From the NCBI RefSeq assembly GCF_001513965.1, contig NZ_KQ948016.1, positions 521,241-585,240 of the forward strand: DNA of 64,000 bases, read 5' to 3'. Position 1 is the first letter of the stretch, and the number at the start of each line of letters is the position of its first letter. Shown piece after piece: positions 57,129 through 64,000 of this stretch. Below the pieces are notes generated by a model that was given only the letters and a program-made list of their open reading frames with translations, searched no databases and was not told where the DNA came from. The position numbers and the translations under genes were made by a program. The DNA is from Streptomyces cellostaticus (GTDB taxonomy: Bacteria; Actinomycetota; Actinomycetes; Streptomycetales; Streptomycetaceae).

Positions 57129-58400
57129 TCACTTGCTGAAGTCGGGCACCAGCTTGGCGATGGCCACCTCGGCGTTGCTCAGGCCCTTGTCGAGGGACTC
57201 CTTGCCACCGGCGACCTTGGGCAGCTCGATGTCCAGCGGGCCCCACAGGGAGCTGTACTCGGGCAGGGCCGGGCGGGGCTGGGCTGCGGCCAGGACGCCC
57301 TGGTAGCCGGCGATGCCGGGGTCGGCCTTGACCTGGGCGGTGTAGGCGTCGGAGCGGGTGGGCAGGGTGGAGTTCTTCAGGGCGATGGTCTCCTGGGACT
57401 TCGCCGAGGTCATGAACTGCACGAACTTCAGCGCCGCGGCCTGGTGGGCCTTGTCGGAGCCGGCGTAGACCGAGAGGTTGTGGCCGCCGGTCGGGGCGCC
57501 CGCCTTGCCGGCGGAGCCGGCCGGGACGGTGGCGATGCCGAGGTTGGACTTGTCCTTGAAGGCCGAGCCCTTGTAGAAGTTCGTGATCTCCCAGGGGCCC
57601 TGGATGATCGCGGCGACCTTGCCGGTGACGAACGCGTCCTGGATGTGGGCGTAGGCGTCGGCGGTGGTGTCGGCCTTGTGCAGGCCCTTGCCGGAGAACG
57701 TGCTCAGCCAGGTGCCGTAGGCCTTCTTGGCGGCGGCCGAGTTCACGGTGATCTTCTTGGCGGTGGCGTCGACGGTGTCGGTGCCCTCGCCGTAGAGGAA
57801 GGTCTGGGCGTAGTAGGCCTGGGTGGAGCCCCAGTAGCCGTCGGCGCCGGTCTTGGCCTTGACCTTGGCGGCATCCGACTTCAGCTCGTCCCAGGTCTTG
57901 GGGGCCTCGGTGATGCCGGCCTTCTTGAAGAGGGCCTTGTTGTAGACCAGGGCGAGGGTGTCGGTGACGAACGGCACGCCGTAGGTCTTGCCCTCGTACT
58001 GGGCCTGCTTGATCAGGTTCGGCTGGAACTTGGCCTGGTCGGCGAGGGCGTCGGTGCCGTCCAGCGGCAGGAAGTAGCTCTTCTTCGCGAAGGCGGGGGT
58101 CCAGCCGACCTCGGAGCGCAGCACGTCCGGGGCACCCTTGGAGCCGGCCGCGGTGTCGAACTTGTTCTGCGCCTGGTCGAAGGGGACGTTGACGTACTTG
58201 ACCTTGATGTTCTTGTTGGCGGCCTCGAACTGCTTGATCAGGGCCTGGTACGTCGGTGCCTCATTGGTGGCGTTGGACGTGTCCCACCAGGTGACGGTGA
58301 CCGGGCCGTCCGACTTGCTGTCGCTGTCGCTCCCGCCGCACGCCGTCGCCGCCAGGGCGAGGGACGCCACCAGCGCGGAGGCCGCTATGCCACGCCGCAT
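57129..58400 (-). CDS. malE: malE, maltose/maltodextrin-binding lipoprotein
   Basis: The 423-residue solute-binding protein has a lipoprotein signal (MRRGIAASALVASLALAATAC, Cys21) and is anchored outside the membrane. The mature protein shows the extracellular sugar-binding fold: VTVTWWDTSNATNEAPTYQALIKQFE, FDTAAGSKGAPDVLRSEVGWTPAFA, YGVPFVTDTLALVYNKALF, AIIQGPWEITNFY and GGHNLSVYAGSDK. ATG 58400 has AAGGAGA. It is first in malEFG and divergent from malR. Confidence 0.94.
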   Translation of the reverse strand: MRRGIAASALVASLALAATACGGSDSDSKSDGPVTVTWWDTSNATNEAPTYQALIKQFEAANKNIKVKYVNVPFDQAQNKFDTAAGSKGAPDVLRSEVGWTPAFAKKSYFLPLDGTDALADQAKFQPNLIKQAQYEGKTYGVPFVTDTLALVYNKALFKKAGITEAPKTWDELKSDAAKVKAKTGADGYWGSTQAYYAQTFLYGEGTDTVDATAKKITVNSAAAKKAYGTWLSTFSGKGLHKADTTADAYAHIQDAFVTGKVAAIIQGPWEITNFYKGSAFKDKSNLGIATVPAGSAGKAGAPTGGHNLSVYAGSDKAHQAAALKFVQFMTSAKSQETIALKNSTLPTRSDAYTAQVKADPGIAGYQGVLAAAQPRPALPEYSSLWGPLDIELPKVAGGKESLDKGLSNAEVAIAKLVPDFSK

Positions 58401-58497
58401 GAGTTCTCCTTGAGGGTTAAGCCCGAGTGGTGCCGACTGCGCCGTTGCGGCGGCCGGGCGACTCGGAACGTAACAGCGATGTAAGCGCCGCGAAAGA

Positions 58498-58520
58498 CCT
58501 TGCAGAAAAAAAGTGCAAGG
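58498..58520. promoter_or_regulatory. MalR operator near the malE promoter
   Basis: CCTTGCA (58498-58504) and TGCAAGG (58514-58520) are perfect reverse complements around an A-rich spacer. It lies about 100 bases upstream of malE in the malE-malR gap. MalR/Reg1 operators are reported as CTTGCA-type elements. Confidence 0.7.
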
Positions 58521-58600
58521 AAACACGACGGTTACCCCGTCGTGACCTGTGCACAAGTCGCCGCCGCCCGGTTCTGGCGCCGCTCAGCGGGTAGCGACAC

Positions 58601-58628
58601 ACTTGTGCAAGACTCTGCAAGCTCTTGC
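58601..58628. promoter_or_regulatory. MalR operator cluster before malR
   Basis: TGCAAG occurs at 58606-58611 and 58616-58621, ten bases apart, with CTTG/CAAG arms (58602-58611) and an inverted CTTGC at 58624-58628. Together with the dyad at 58498 this gives several possible MalR contacts over the divergent promoters, fitting autoregulation. Confidence 0.6.
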
Positions 58629-58663
58629 CGATCGAGGCCCCACACAGAAGGACGAGGAGCGCG

Positions 58664-59800
58664 ATGACGCAGCAATCCGCGGCAGGCCGGTCGGCCGCCC
58701 GCGCACGACGTCCCGTCGGTGTGCAAGGCGCGGTGCGGCCGGTACAGTCCGGTGCCGTGACCACACGGCTTGCGGACATCGCTGCGCAGGCGGGGGTGAG
58801 CGAAGCGACCGTCAGCCGCGTCCTCAACGGGAAGCCGGGCGTCGCCGCCACCACCCGCCAGTCCGTGCTGGCCGCGCTGGACGTGCTCGGCTACGAGCGT
58901 CCGGTGCGGCTGCGGCAGCGCAGCGAGGGTCTGGTGGGCCTGATCACCCCGGAGCTGGAGAACCCGATATTCCCGGCGCTGGCCCAGGTCATCGGCCAGG
59001 CGCTGACCCGGCAGGGCTACACCCCGGTGCTCGCCACCCAGACCCCGGGCGGGTCGACGGAGGACGAGCTGACCGAGATGCTGGTGGACCGCGGGGTGGC
59101 GGGGATCATCTACGTCTCCGGGCTGCACGCCGACACCACCGCCGACATGCAGCGCTATGAGCGGCTGCGGGCGCAGGGCGTGCCGTTCGTGCTGGTGGAC
59201 GGGTTCTCGCCGAAGGTGCAGGCGCCGTTCATCTCCCCCGACGACCGCGCCGCGATGACGCTGGCGGTGACCCACCTCGCGTCGCTGGGCCACACCCGGA
59301 TCGGTCTGGCGCTCGGCCCGAAGCGGTTCGTGCCGGTACAGCGCAAGATCGAGGGCTTCGTGCGCGCGATGCAGGACCAGCTGGGACTGAGCGCCGGGAC
59401 GGTCGGGACGGAGCTCGTCCAGCACTCGCTGTACACCCTGGAGGGCGGTCAGGCGGCCGCGACCGCGCTGATCGAGCGGAACTGCACGGCGGTGGTGTGC
59501 GCGAGCGACATGATGGCGCTCGGTGCCATACGGGCGGCCCGGCAGCTGGGCCTGGACGTGCCCCGGGACATGTCCGTGGTGGGCTTCGACGACTCCCCGC
59601 TGATCGCCTTCACCGACCCGCCGCTGACCACCGTCCGCAAGCCGGTCCCGGCGATGGGCCAGGCTGCGGTGCGCACGCTGCTGGAGGAGATCGGCGGGAC
59701 GCCCGCGCCGCACAGCGAGTTCGTGTTCATGCCGGAGCTGGTGGTGCGCGGTTCAACCGCTTCGGCCCCGCATGACCGAAGTGACCGTAATCGCGGGTGA
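58664..59800 (+). CDS. malR: malR, LacI-family maltose regulon repressor
   Basis: The 378-residue regulator has a LacI helix-turn-helix at about residues 45-70 (TTRLADIAAQAGVSEATVSRVLNGKPGVA) and a periplasmic-binding-protein-like sensor domain (GLVGLITPELENPIFPALAQVIGQAL ... VVGFDDSPLIAFTDPPLTTVRKP). It should repress the glucan genes and be released by maltodextrin, as for MalR/Reg1 in Streptomyces. ATG 58664 has GAGGAG upstream. A GTG at 58757 would give the ~347-residue form starting MTTRLADIAAQAG, closer to typical LacI length; the choice is open. Confidence 0.92.
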   Translation: MTQQSAAGRSAARARRPVGVQGAVRPVQSGAVTTRLADIAAQAGVSEATVSRVLNGKPGVAATTRQSVLAALDVLGYERPVRLRQRSEGLVGLITPELENPIFPALAQVIGQALTRQGYTPVLATQTPGGSTEDELTEMLVDRGVAGIIYVSGLHADTTADMQRYERLRAQGVPFVLVDGFSPKVQAPFISPDDRAAMTLAVTHLASLGHTRIGLALGPKRFVPVQRKIEGFVRAMQDQLGLSAGTVGTELVQHSLYTLEGGQAAATALIERNCTAVVCASDMMALGAIRAARQLGLDVPRDMSVVGFDDSPLIAFTDPPLTTVRKPVPAMGQAAVRTLLEEIGGTPAPHSEFVFMPELVVRGSTASAPHDRSDRNRG

Positions 59801-59914
59801 TCAGCAGCAATCAGGGGTGTACGCGCAAGTCCTCCGTATGTCGTAGAACATGCACGGCGGACCCAACCTTGGGATGATCTGGCGAGGAAGCCTTTTCTGG
59901 CAGACTCTGTGCCT

Positions 59915-60766
59915 ATGAGTGACTCGACCGTGACAGAGCAGGAAGGTCGCGAGGAAGTGGCCGTTCCGCAGGCCGTCACGGGCGAGGACAGACAGGGTGT
60001 GCTGCGCCGCCCGCGCAGGCCCCGGCTGTGGTTCGAGATCCTGCTGATCGCGGTGAGTTACTGGACCTACTCGCTGATCCGCAACGCCGTCCCGGAGCAG
60101 AAGGCCGAGGCGCTGCGCAACGCCGACTGGGTCTGGCGCGTCGAGCACCAGCTGGGCATCGCAGTCGAGGAGTCGGTCAATCATGCCGTGAACTCGGCGA
60201 CTTGGCTGATCATCGGCATGAACTACTACTACGCCACCCTGCACTTCGTCATCACGCTGGGTGTCCTGGTGTGGCTGTACCACTGGCATCCCGGCCGCTA
60301 CGCGGCGACCCGGCTGGTGCTGTTCGCGACCACGGGCGTGGCCCTGGTCGGCTACTACCTGTTCCCGCTCGCCCCACCCCGGCTCATGAACGGCGGGCAC
60401 TTCGTGGACACGGTCATGGTCCACCACACCTGGGGCTCGATGGCCTCGGGCGATCTGAAGCACATGTCGAACCAGTACGCGGCGATGCCGTCGATGCACA
60501 TCGGCTGGTCGCTGTGGTGCGGGCTGACGATCTTCGCGCTGGCGTCGGTGCCGTGGGTGCGGGTGCTGGGACTGCTCTACCCGGCGGGGACCCTGCTGGT
60601 GATCGTTGCCACGGCCAACCACTTCTGGCTGGACGCGGTCGGCGGGGTCCTGTGCCTGACCTTCGGTTTCACCGTGGCCCGGCTCTGGTTCGGCAGCCTG
60701 CCGTACACCCTGCCGAGGCCGGCCCCGGACCCGGCCGCCGCGCCGGCTCAGGTCCCGGCCGCGTAG
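59915..60766 (+). CDS. PAP2-superfamily integral membrane protein
   Basis: The 283-residue protein has about six membrane spans. Phosphatase-superfamily motifs are YYLFPLAPPRL, the central PSMHIGWSLWC (PSMH) and ATANHFWLDAVGG, carrying the catalytic Ser-His and His-Asp. This is the inositol-phosphotransferase/PAP2-like subgroup (DUF5933-type), so it may transfer or remove phosphate on a lipid. ATG 59915 starts MSDSTVTEQEG. Its 3' end overlaps the convergent glnE gene by 19 bases. Confidence 0.85.
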   Translation: MSDSTVTEQEGREEVAVPQAVTGEDRQGVLRRPRRPRLWFEILLIAVSYWTYSLIRNAVPEQKAEALRNADWVWRVEHQLGIAVEESVNHAVNSATWLIIGMNYYYATLHFVITLGVLVWLYHWHPGRYAATRLVLFATTGVALVGYYLFPLAPPRLMNGGHFVDTVMVHHTWGSMASGDLKHMSNQYAAMPSMHIGWSLWCGLTIFALASVPWVRVLGLLYPAGTLLVIVATANHFWLDAVGGVLCLTFGFTVARLWFGSLPYTLPRPAPDPAAAPAQVPAA

Positions 60767-63750
60767 AACAGCTCCTGCACGACCGAGCGCGCCCTGCGGG
60801 TCGTACGACGGTAGGCGTCCAGCATGTCCCCGGCGTGCCCGGAGCCGTAGCCCAGGTAGCGGCCGACGGCGGCCAGCTCGCGGGGCTCGGTGGGGAAGGT
60901 GTCCCCGGCCCGTCCACGCACCAGCATGACCGCGTTGCGGACCCGGCTGGCCAGCACCCAGGCCTCGTCCAGCACCGCCGTGTCCTCGGCGGACAGCAGC
61001 CCGGCCTCATGGGCGGCGGCCAGGGCCGCGCGGGTGCGGGTGGTGCGCAGGCCGGGCTCGCGCCAGCCGTGGCGCAGCTGGAGCAGCTGGACGGTCCACT
61101 CGACGTCGGAGAGACCGCCCGGGCCGAGCTTGGTGTGCAGCCTCGGGTCGGCGCCGCGCGGCAGGCGCTCGGACTCCATCCGGGCCTTCAGCCGGCGGAT
61201 CTCCCGGACCGCCTCGTCGCCCAGGCCGCGGTCCGGGTAGCGCAGCGGGTCGATCAGCTCGGTGAACCGGCGGGCCAGGTCCTCGTCCCCGGCGACCGGC
61301 TCGGCCCGCAGCAGCGCCTGCGACTCCCATACGAGCGACCAGCGGCGGTAGTAGGCCTCGTACGACTTCAGGGTGCGCACCAGCGGTCCCGACTTGCCCT
61401 CGGGGCGCAGGTCGGCGTCGATCAGCAGCGGCGGGTCGGCGCTGGGCAGCTGCAGCAGGCGGCGCATCTCGGCGACGACCTTGTTCGCGGCCTGAGCCGC
61501 CTCCTGCTCGGCCACGCCGTCCCGGGGCTCGTGCACGAACAGCACGTCGGCGTCGGAGCCGTAGCCCAGTTCGTGGCCGCCGAAACGGCCCATCCCGATA
61601 ATCGCGAACCGGGTGGGCAGGGTGTCGCCCCAGCCGCCCCGTACGACGGCCCGCAGGGTGCCCGCCAGGGTCGCGGCCGTCAGGTCGGACACCGCGGCTC
61701 CGACCCGGTCCACCAGAGCGCCCTGGTCGGGCTCGGCGGGGCTGGTCTCGGTGCCGTACGACGAGACGATGTCCCCGGCGGCCGTCCGGAACAGCTCGCG
61801 GCGGCGGACGCCACGGGCCGCGGTGACGCCCTGCTCGGCGTTCTCGGCGCGGCCCACGGCGGCCAGGATCTCCTGCTCCAGCGGGGCGCGGTCGCGCGGC
61901 TCCAAACCGCCTCCGCCGTCGCCGTCGCCGAGCAGGGCCACCGCCTCGGGGGCGCGCATGAGCAGGTCCGGGGCGAGACGGCCCGCCGACAGGACCCGGG
62001 CCAGGTTCTCGGCCGCCGCGCCCTCGTCCCTGAGCAGCCTGAGATACCAGGGGGTCTTGCCGAGGGCGTCGGAGACCTTGCGGAAGTTGAGCAGGCCCGC
62101 GTCCGGGTCGGCGGAGTCCGCGAACCAGCCGAGGAGGACGGGCAGGAGGGTGCGCTGGATGGCCGCCTTGCGGGTCACGCCGGAGGCGAGAGCCTCCAGG
62201 TGGCGCAGGGCGGCGGCCGGGTCGGCGTAGCCGAGGGCGACCAGGCGTTCCCGGGCCGCCTCGGCGCTCAGCCTCGCTTCGCCGGGGGCGAGCTGGGCGA
62301 CCGCGTCGAGCAGCGGGCGGTAGAAGAGCTTCTCGTGCAGCCGTCGTACGACGCCGGTGTGCCGCTTCCACTCGCGCTGGAGCTCGGCCACCGGGTCGGT
62401 GCGCAGGCCCAGGGACCGGCCCAGGCGCCGCAGGTCGGGCTCGGCCTCGGGGACGAGGTGGGTGCGGCGCAGCCGGTAGAGCTGGATGCGGTGCTCCATC
62501 GAGCGCAGGAAGCGGTAGGCCTCGTCGAGGCGGGCGGCGTCCTCGCGGCCCACGTAACCGCCGGTGGCGAGGGCGTGGAGGGCGTCGAGGGTGGTGCCGC
62601 TGCGCAGGGCGGGGTCGGTGCGGCCGTGCACCAACTGGAGGAGTTGGACCGCGAACTCGACGTCCCTGAGACCGCCCGGGCCGAGTTTGAGTTCGCGTTC
62701 GATCTCGGCCGCGGGGATGTTCTCCACGACCCTGCGGCGCATCTTCTGGACGTCGGCGACGAAGTTCTCGCGCTCGGCCGCCTTCCAGACGAGGGGTTCC
62801 AGCGCGTCGACGTAGGCCCGGCCCAGCTCGGCGTCCCCGGCGACCGGGCGGGCCTTGAGCAGGGCCTGGAACTCCCAGGTCTTGGCCCAGCGCTGGTAGT
62901 AGGCGAGGTGGCTGCTGAGGGTGCGGACGAGGGGGCCGTTGCGGCCCTCGGGGCGGAGGTTGGCGTCGACCGGCCAGATCGAGCCCTCGATCGTCGTCTC
63001 CGAGCAGATCCGCATCATGTGCGAGGCGAGCTTGGTGGCGGATCTGAGGGCCTTGCCCTCGTCGGCGCCGTCGGCCGCCTCCGCCACGAAGATCACGTCC
63101 ACGTCGGAGACGTAGTTCAGCTCGTGGCCGCCGCACTTGCCCATCGCGATCACCGCGAGGCGGCAGGCTGCGGCGTCCCCGGGGGCGGCGGCGCCTGCCA
63201 GGGCCAGGGCGGCGCGCAGCGTGGCGGTGGCGAGGTCGGCCAGTTCGGCGGCGGTCTCGGCGAGGTCGGTGGTGCCGCACACGTCACGCGCCGCTATCGA
63301 CAGCAGGCAGCGGCGGTAGGCCACACGCAGGGAGATGGGGTCGGTGGCCGCGGCCAGGCCGCGCTCGAACTCCTCCACGCCGGGGTGGAGGTCCCGGGGC
63401 TCGTAGGTGACCAGGGCCTGCCAGTCGCTCGGGTGGCGGGCGAGGTGGTCGGCGAGGGCGGCCGAGGCGCCGAGGACGCCCAGGAGGCGGTCGCGCAGGG
63501 GCTTGGCCGCTGTCAGGGTGTCCAGCAGCTCGCGGTGGGCGGTAGGCCCGGGCTGGGCCTCCAGAAGCCGGACCAGGCCGTGCAGGGCCAGGTCGGGGTC
63601 GGCCGTGGCGCCCAGGGCCTCCAGAAGGACCGGGTCGTCGCGGACCGGGGACAGCTCAGCGCTGTCCAGGAGGCGCTCGGCTGCGGAAGGGGCGGTGAAG
63701 CCGTGCCGCAGCAGCCGCGTGAAGGTACTGCTCCTGCGCCCCGGCGTCAT
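60748..63750 (-). CDS. glnE: glnE, glutamine synthetase adenylyltransferase/deadenylylase
   Basis: The 1,000-residue bifunctional enzyme adds and removes AMP on Tyr397 of GSI. Two nucleotidyltransferase domains are evident: one with GHELNYVSDVDVIFVAEA at about residue 215 (deadenylylation half) and one with GHELGYGSDADVLFVHEP near 730 (adenylylation half). Each is followed by R.EG..GPLVR.L, LGPGGL.DVE..VQLLQL and a helical regulatory domain. Start ATG 63750 (MTPGRRSSTFTRLLRHG) has GGGAGG upstream; an earlier in-frame codon lies in repetitive DNA. Its target glnA is at 16451-17860. Confidence 0.95.
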   Translation of the reverse strand: MTPGRRSSTFTRLLRHGFTAPSAAERLLDSAELSPVRDDPVLLEALGATADPDLALHGLVRLLEAQPGPTAHRELLDTLTAAKPLRDRLLGVLGASAALADHLARHPSDWQALVTYEPRDLHPGVEEFERGLAAATDPISLRVAYRRCLLSIAARDVCGTTDLAETAAELADLATATLRAALALAGAAAPGDAAACRLAVIAMGKCGGHELNYVSDVDVIFVAEAADGADEGKALRSATKLASHMMRICSETTIEGSIWPVDANLRPEGRNGPLVRTLSSHLAYYQRWAKTWEFQALLKARPVAGDAELGRAYVDALEPLVWKAAERENFVADVQKMRRRVVENIPAAEIERELKLGPGGLRDVEFAVQLLQLVHGRTDPALRSGTTLDALHALATGGYVGREDAARLDEAYRFLRSMEHRIQLYRLRRTHLVPEAEPDLRRLGRSLGLRTDPVAELQREWKRHTGVVRRLHEKLFYRPLLDAVAQLAPGEARLSAEAARERLVALGYADPAAALRHLEALASGVTRKAAIQRTLLPVLLGWFADSADPDAGLLNFRKVSDALGKTPWYLRLLRDEGAAAENLARVLSAGRLAPDLLMRAPEAVALLGDGDGGGGLEPRDRAPLEQEILAAVGRAENAEQGVTAARGVRRRELFRTAAGDIVSSYGTETSPAEPDQGALVDRVGAAVSDLTAATLAGTLRAVVRGGWGDTLPTRFAIIGMGRFGGHELGYGSDADVLFVHEPRDGVAEQEAAQAANKVVAEMRRLLQLPSADPPLLIDADLRPEGKSGPLVRTLKSYEAYYRRWSLVWESQALLRAEPVAGDEDLARRFTELIDPLRYPDRGLGDEAVREIRRLKARMESERLPRGADPRLHTKLGPGGLSDVEWTVQLLQLRHGWREPGLRTTRTRAALAAAHEAGLLSAEDTAVLDEAWVLASRVRNAVMLVRGRAGDTFPTEPRELAAVGRYLGYGSGHAGDMLDAYRRTTRRARSVVQELFYAAGT

Positions 63751-63911
63751 CCGCGGCCTCCCCTGGGGTCTCGGTCGTCCTGGCCAGAGCCTAACCGGAG
63801 AGGGCGGCTGGGGCTCTGGGGCGGTTGGGGGGCGGGTGCGTGGTGGGAATGCCTGCAGCCGCCCGTGCAGGTGCTTGTGGCTTGGGGCGTGCCTGTTCGG
63901 GTGTTGTGGGG

Positions 63912-64000
63912 CGGGTGCGTGGTGGGCGCAGTTCGGGGGGCCGGTGCGTGGTGGGCGCAGTTCGGGGGACGGGTGCGTGGTGGGCACAGTTCGGGGGACG
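63912..64000. repeat. 29-bp tandem repeats upstream of glnE, cut by window edge
   Basis: Three consecutive 29-base units built on CGGGTGCGTGGTGGGCGCAG-TTCGGGGG occupy 63912-63940, 63941-63969 and 63970-63998, differing at one or two positions. A fourth begins at the edge, and a partial unit lies near 63832-63848. No coding sequence is evident from 63751 on. Confidence 0.8.

Overview
The window is high-GC actinobacterial chromosome, almost certainly Streptomyces. Codon third positions are strongly G/C, GTG starts and GGAGG ribosome sites are common, and the gene order (lipB-lipA-DUF4191-RDD-glnA ... glnII-glnRII ... amylopullulanase-aglA-malGFE-malR-glnE) is the core Streptomyces arrangement I recognise from S. 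coelicolor. Names given from synteny are recall plus motif reading, not a search.

Layout. 1-7.5 kb holds the end of a DUF397 gene, a small membrane protein, an extracytoplasmic zinc amidase, a MarP-type membrane serine protease, an acetyltransferase, a TIGR01777-type epimerase, an FAD oxidoreductase and an HTH/TPR regulator. 7.7-10.8 kb holds lipoate synthesis (lipB, lipA), a small conserved gene and a DUF4191 membrane protein. A 4.9-kb serine-integrase element (10,722-15,621) sits in the 3' end of the DUF4191 gene, flanked by 19-bp att copies. 15.8-20.9 kb: RDD membrane protein, glnA with a textbook GlnR operator, small secreted and membrane proteins, htpX and pspAB. 20.9-30.8 kb is a mixed metabolic and regulatory stretch, including a hydrolase-phosphotransferase fusion, a tandem duplication at a convergent gene junction, a DUF2252 protein, a winged-helix protein, an AMP ligase, an ArsC-like protein, a secreted Gln-rich protein and a hydrolase/MarR divergent pair. 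30.9-36 kb: glnII, glnRII, an epimerase and a two-component system. 36-43.4 kb: a secreted DUF1996 protein, a lipoprotein, a sigma-like membrane fusion, a metal-dependent hydrolase with a ferredoxin reductase, TetR, and a tautomerase-like protein. 43.4-59.8 kb is the alpha-glucan regulon: secreted amylopullulanase, two secreted alpha-amylases, cytoplasmic alpha-glucosidase, the malEFG transporter and MalR. 59.9-64 kb: a PAP2 membrane protein and glnE, with 29-bp tandem repeats at the edge.

How the genes work together. Two circuits dominate. Nitrogen: GSI (glnA), GSII (glnII), the GlnR-like regulator glnRII and the adenylyltransferase glnE, which would modify Tyr397 of the glnA product seen here. 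Starch: secreted enzymes cut starch and pullulan to maltodextrins, MalEFG imports them, AglA cleaves them inside, and MalR is the likely repressor. The transport ATPase is not in the window.

The least ordinary part is the integrative element. Its attP lies inside the 3' end of its own integrase gene, so integration swaps the integrase C-terminus for one read from host antisense DNA and also swaps the C-terminus of the host DUF4191 protein. The integrase carries a C-terminal domain resembling the N-terminal domain of IS5-type transposases (DUF4096). The element also contains a 166-nt imperfect inverted repeat with compensating stems and no convincing coding sequence. One alpha-amylase gene has its signal peptide one base out of frame with the mature enzyme.
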